DNA of 9,172 bases, taken from NCBI GenBank assembly GCA_945836565.1, contig CAMALN010000047.1:1-9172 (forward strand), in the 5' to 3' direction. Both the position numbers and the translations under genes were made by a program. Shown here one piece after another: positions 6,405 to 9,172 of this stretch; positions within the stretch are counted from its first letter, which is position 1; every line of letters begins with the position of its first letter. The notes beneath the pieces were generated by a model. It had not been told where the DNA came from and did not search any database. It saw nothing but the letters and a program-made list of their open reading frames with translations. Source of the stretch: an uncultured Lachnospiraceae bacterium. Lineage in GTDB: Bacteria > Bacillota > Clostridia > Lachnospirales > Lachnospiraceae.

Positions 6405-8701
6405 TTTGCTGTCACCACCTTTTCTTCTATAAGCACATCACCTGCTTCCACTCCGCCTAATATGCACATACTAGCCTTTGAATTAAATTCCTCCTGCATA
6501 TCTACATACTGCTTTACAATCTGACCATCAATATATTTCCATACATAATAATATGTCGATGCACTTCTATCACTTTTTTCTTCGTGCACAAGCCTCCTAG
6601 GTATAGCTATTGCGTCCGGAATTCTTACACGCGAATAATTAATATCAGCATTTGCCAATTCCAAATCCTCCGGAAGCCCGTCATATGTTATATAAGCCTT
6701 ATTTTCAGCCGCACAGGTTGTAATATACACCTTATCCTTTCTATATCCCAGGTAGCATTTGCTTTGTGAGCCTGCATTTCCTATTACTTCCTTTTCTACA
6801 GTTGTTCCATCCTCCAAGGTTATCGTGACCGTACTTCCGACACCCACATAATCTGCGCCTGTCTGGAAGGCTATCTTGTCGCTTTCAACAGAATTTATCT
6901 TGAACAATATAGGCATATCCTCAAGTATGGTTCTTCCCTCATAGGCATACATCTGGCTTATAATTCCGTCCTGGTTTGCGTATATATATATATTTCCCGA
7001 ACCATCATTTCTTTTATCCAGCTCCTCGAATTGCCTGTTTGCCTGTCTTGAAGCTGCATCCAACTGCAGTATACTAATCTCCTTTTCATATTCTGTGATA
7101 TGCTTATCACACTGCAACCTCTCAACAACTGTTTTTGAAGTTGGTACTTCCTCATCAGCATCTCCGTCAGTTGCCAATGTTGCATCCGTATCGGTTGCTG
7201 TATCAGCCGGTACTTCTGCTTCTTGCTCTGCTGCATCCCTTACTGCTCTTGCAGCAGCTATCTGTTTGTCAAGTTCTTCAAGCTGCGTATCATAGCTCTT
7301 CAGCATAGTTTTCTTCTGCTCTGCAAGATTATTTATAGTATTCTGAAGCTCAACCCTGCTTCCAAAGCCATCCTTTGTCTTCAGAGTACATATCAAATCA
7401 CCCTTTTTTACGCTATCTCCCTTATCAAAATATACCTTATCTACATCGCCGCCCTCATTCCAGTAGTATGCGTACAGCTTGGTATGTGCCTTCTGCCCTT
7501 TTATGCCCATATCACTTCCTGATATTGTATACGTTGACTTCTCCACCTCGTAGGTATCATATTCCTCCGGCACTATTGCATTTGATGAATAATATACCCA
7601 TTCGCCTTCTTCTAAGCCTGATAATACCTCCACATACAAATCATTTCTTTTTCCGGTTTCTATAACCCTCTTTTCTTTTCCGTTATCCGTCTTCACATAC
7701 ACAAAGCTCTCTGTGCCGCTTGTGTAAAGCGAATCCATACCTATTCTAAGTCCCGGCTTATTCTGACTTGTTGTAACATATACCGGAAGCTTGTCCCCCA
7801 TATTTAGTTTATTATCCGCACCTTCAAAGCTAAACATTATGTTGGTGTACATATTCACACTTTGCATAGCTACCAATTCAGCATTTGTGTATTCGCAGAG
7901 AGTAAGCGGTATCTTCTGTCCATCTATCATTACATACACATCATCATAGCTTTCGCATAGTGACTTGTATAATTTATCACCGATGTTTACATCTAACTCG
8001 AGATGAAGCTTATTGTAATCAGAGATAATAACAATATTTTCATACGCCATAGCGTCATCTGATTTACCCAGATTCTTCACATAGGTTACATAGCCTGCAT
8101 GCGGAGCCTTAAGTACTGCTGCATCTACTGTTTCACTCAGCTTACTTATGTTCTCCTTTAATGCAGTATTTCTATGATTGTTCATCAGTGTTTCAAAGCT
8201 TTTGTTCTCTTCGAGTATCGCTATCTGCTTATCACACTCTTTTTTTGCCTCCTCATCATTATTATCCAAAGCATCCTGTCTTAGATAATTCATCTGCTTT
8301 ATTCTTTCGTCTGCAATTTTCATATTGTAATCATACACTTCATTTGCAACAGAAAGTGAATCCTGTGCCGTTTCAAGCTGTGTACTTAAGCTGCTGGTAT
8401 CCATACGCGCAAGAATTGTACCCTCCTCCACGTATTGTCCTACATCTACACATATTTCATTTACCTTTGCAGCCTCAGTAAAAAATGCACAGTATTCCTC
8501 CGGCATAACAGTCGCCATATATACACTGTCACTCGTTACCTTGGCATAATCAACAGGTCTGTAGGATTCCGTAGCAGACTTTGGCTCGAGAAGCTCTGGA
8601 ACCTCCACGGTGCTTCCGCATCCGCTCATAATCATCATACAGGACAAAAGTCCCGCCAGAAGTCTATGCTTAGTATTCTTATTTATATATGTACTCATCA
8701 T
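6401..8701 (-). CDS. Tandem two-module efflux adaptor lipoprotein (HlyD/RND MFP type)
   Basis: Lipid-anchored adaptor for the FtsX permease, 766 aa, about twice the usual length. A signal peptide ends in IMSGC with lipid-accepting Cys28. Module 1 (28-385): half-lipoyl VNEICVDVGQYVEEGTILAR (80-99), coiled-coil hairpin (102-195), second half-lipoyl LKAPHAGYVTYV (197-208), beta-barrel, and a membrane-proximal end with GLEEGEWVYY (362-371). Module 2 (386-766): half-lipoyl VDKVYFDKGDSVKKGDLI (420-437), a coiled coil (447-563) split by an acidic Ala/Thr/Asp-rich insert (493-523), second half-lipoyl around YANQDGIISQMYAYEG (574-589), then barrel and membrane-proximal parts. The ATG at 8701 is chosen because it overlaps the upstream stop as ATGA and has GGGTGA 7 nt upstream; a GTG at 8716 and an ATG at 8698 are alternatives. 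The gene ends in a GTGA overlap with the permease. Besides Cys28 it has ten cysteines, compatible with an anaerobe. Confidence 0.92.
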   Translation of the reverse strand: MMSTYINKNTKHRLLAGLLSCMMIMSGCGSTVEVPELLEPKSATESYRPVDYAKVTSDSVYMATVMPEEYCAFFTEAAKVNEICVDVGQYVEEGTILARMDTSSLSTQLETAQDSLSVANEVYDYNMKIADERIKQMNYLRQDALDNNDEEAKKECDKQIAILEENKSFETLMNNHRNTALKENISKLSETVDAAVLKAPHAGYVTYVKNLGKSDDAMAYENIVIISDYNKLHLELDVNIGDKLYKSLCESYDDVYVMIDGQKIPLTLCEYTNAELVAMQSVNMYTNIMFSFEGADNKLNMGDKLPVYVTTSQNKPGLRIGMDSLYTSGTESFVYVKTDNGKEKRVIETGKRNDLYVEVLSGLEEGEWVYYSSNAIVPEEYDTYEVEKSTYTISGSDMGIKGQKAHTKLYAYYWNEGGDVDKVYFDKGDSVKKGDLICTLKTKDGFGSRVELQNTINNLAEQKKTMLKSYDTQLEELDKQIAAARAVRDAAEQEAEVPADTATDTDATLATDGDADEEVPTSKTVVERLQCDKHITEYEKEISILQLDAASRQANRQFEELDKRNDGSGNIYIYANQDGIISQMYAYEGRTILEDMPILFKINSVESDKIAFQTGADYVGVGSTVTITLEDGTTVEKEVIGNAGSQSKCYLGYRKDKVYITTCAAENKAYITYDGLPEDLELANADINYSRVRIPDAIAIPRRLVHEEKSDRSASTYYYVWKYIDGQIVKQYVDMQEEFNSKASMCILGGVEAGDVLIEEKVVTAK
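6981..6993. repeat. (TA)6T dinucleotide tract inside the adaptor gene
   Basis: Six TA units plus T run from 6981 to 6993 and encode the IYIY part of the second half-lipoyl motif in the tandem adaptor. The repeat is in frame here and the gene is intact. Confidence 0.9.
7133..7225 (-). other. Low-complexity acidic insert at the second coiled-coil hairpin tip
   Basis: Residues 493-523 of the adaptor (from AEQEAEVPADTATDTD through DADEEVPTSK) are rich in Ala, Asp, Thr and Glu, and interrupt a heptad-like helical pair at the place where the hairpin should turn. The first module has no such insert. Confidence 0.65.
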
Positions 8702-9172
8702 TCCAGTGTCACCCACTCTCCCTCGCTTACACCATCAGATATGATTGCATAGCCTTCTATAATATAATCAACCACTACCTCAGCCGCATGTCTGTAACCA
8801 TTTTCATCCAGCTTATACACATAAGTTTTATCACCTACAGTAACTATGGCAGCTTGTTCTACATATACCGCATTTTCTATCGGTGTCTTATGTATCTCCA
8901 TAAAAAGTGTATCCGTTCCTGCCACAGAAGACATGTCCGATAATGGCTTGAACAAAAGCTCTCTGCCACCTGAAGCTTCGGTGATGCTTAGAAGCTCCAT
9001 TTTATAGGTTGCCACTCCCAGAGTTGCCTCATACTCTCCGCCTACTACGAATTCATATTCATCCGAAGTCTTTGTAATATAATTTGAAGAACCGGAGGTA
9101 ACCTTTACCAGAGAGTTTCCCTTTCTTCCGTATCCCTTATACAAATCCTCTGCTATATCTGTGACAACGCCG
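8698..9172 (-). CDS. Efflux adaptor (HlyD/RND MFP type), C-terminal part (5' end outside window)
   Basis: The frame is open to the right edge and ends with TGA at 8700-8698, leaving about 157 C-terminal residues. The first visible residues are GVVTDIAEDLYKG, so the TTG at 9144 inside the window is not the start. The content is beta-rich with no coiled coil: a probable beta-barrel domain in the first half, then a membrane-proximal domain with AAIVTVGDKTYVYKLDENG and, near the end, GVSEGEWVTLE. The same arrangement with G-x-x-E-G-E-W-V closes the first module of the tandem adaptor downstream, which supports the family call. The lipoyl and hairpin parts would lie beyond the window. The stop codon overlaps the next ATG as ATGA. 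It is therefore a further adaptor module for the same permease. Confidence 0.8.
   Translation of the reverse strand, partial: GVVTDIAEDLYKGYGRKGNSLVKVTSGSSNYITKTSDEYEFVVGGEYEATLGVATYKMELLSITEASGGRELLFKPLSDMSSVAGTDTLFMEIHKTPIENAVYVEQAAIVTVGDKTYVYKLDENGYRHAAEVVVDYIIEGYAIISDGVSEGEWVTLE
8709..8714 (-). promoter_or_regulatory. Ribosome binding site deciding the adaptor lipoprotein start
   Basis: GGGTGA on the - strand lies 7 nt before the ATG at 8701 and overlaps the GTG at 8716-8714, arguing for 8701 as the start. It sits in the last codons of the upstream adaptor gene, so initiation is probably coupled to termination of that gene. Confidence 0.6.

Noticed and set aside
6958..7236. 92-residue frame on the - strand, rich in Gln and Arg
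   Set aside because: Out-of-frame reading of the coiled-coil and insert region of the tandem adaptor; its composition is a shadow of that low-complexity sequence and there is no independent evidence for translation.
7095..7295. Ser/Ala/Val-rich 66-residue frame on the + strand
   Set aside because: Antisense shadow of the Ala/Thr/Asp-rich insert in the adaptor gene.
22..8589. Six CTCGAG palindromes spread over the window
   Set aside because: More than the two or so expected by chance, but they lie in coding sequence in unrelated contexts with no spacing pattern; codon choice explains them well enough.
1..9172. CRISPR arrays, tRNA or rRNA genes, insertion sequences, attachment sites
   Set aside because: No regularly spaced repeats, no cloverleaf or rRNA-like stretch, no transposase or integrase, and almost no non-coding space in which to place them.

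Overview
The window looks like accessory chromosome of a low- to mid-GC anaerobic Firmicute, most likely a Lachnospiraceae member (Butyrivibrio/Roseburia type). Evidence: codon usage looks moderately AT-rich, Shine-Dalgarno sites are strong, a Gram-positive style lipoprotein serves as transporter adaptor, and the ABC proteins resemble those I know from that family. This placement is inferred, not proven.

Layout. Positions 1-720 (+ strand) hold the 3' part of a membrane protein gene, probably an ABC-2-type permease, whose start lies left of the window. Everything from 694 to the right edge is on the - strand and forms one very compact operon. In transcription order (right to left) it encodes: the C-terminal end of an efflux adaptor (8698-9172, start outside); a lipoprotein carrying two adaptor modules in tandem (6401-8701); a 936-residue FtsX/MacB-type permease (3594-6404); an ABC ATPase (2889-3593); a second ABC ATPase with an AbrB-like C-terminal tail (2018-2914); a 74-residue helical protein of unknown role (1784-2008); and an ApbE-type FAD:protein FMN transferase (694-1761). 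Junctions are a 4-nt ATGA overlap, a 4-nt GTGA overlap, a direct TAG-ATG abutment, a 26-nt overlap, a 9-nt gap and a 22-nt gap, so co-translation is likely. The operon promoter must lie right of the window. No stretch of 300 bases lacks a gene.

The two operons converge and overlap by 27 bp. A good intrinsic terminator for the - strand operon (8-bp perfect stem plus T7) sits at 646-676, inside the coding sequence of the + strand gene.

Working model. The adaptors, double-FtsX permease and two ATPases form a MacB/Ykn-like (type VII) ABC machine moving a peptide, lipid or lipoprotein substrate at the outer face of the membrane. The least ordinary parts are the three adaptor modules for one permease, the AbrB-like tail on an ATPase, and a flavin transferase as last gene. 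No canonical FMN-binding substrate is visible, but the permease has an SGAT tetrapeptide in an extracellular domain. A flavin-linked ABC transporter is a hypothesis only.
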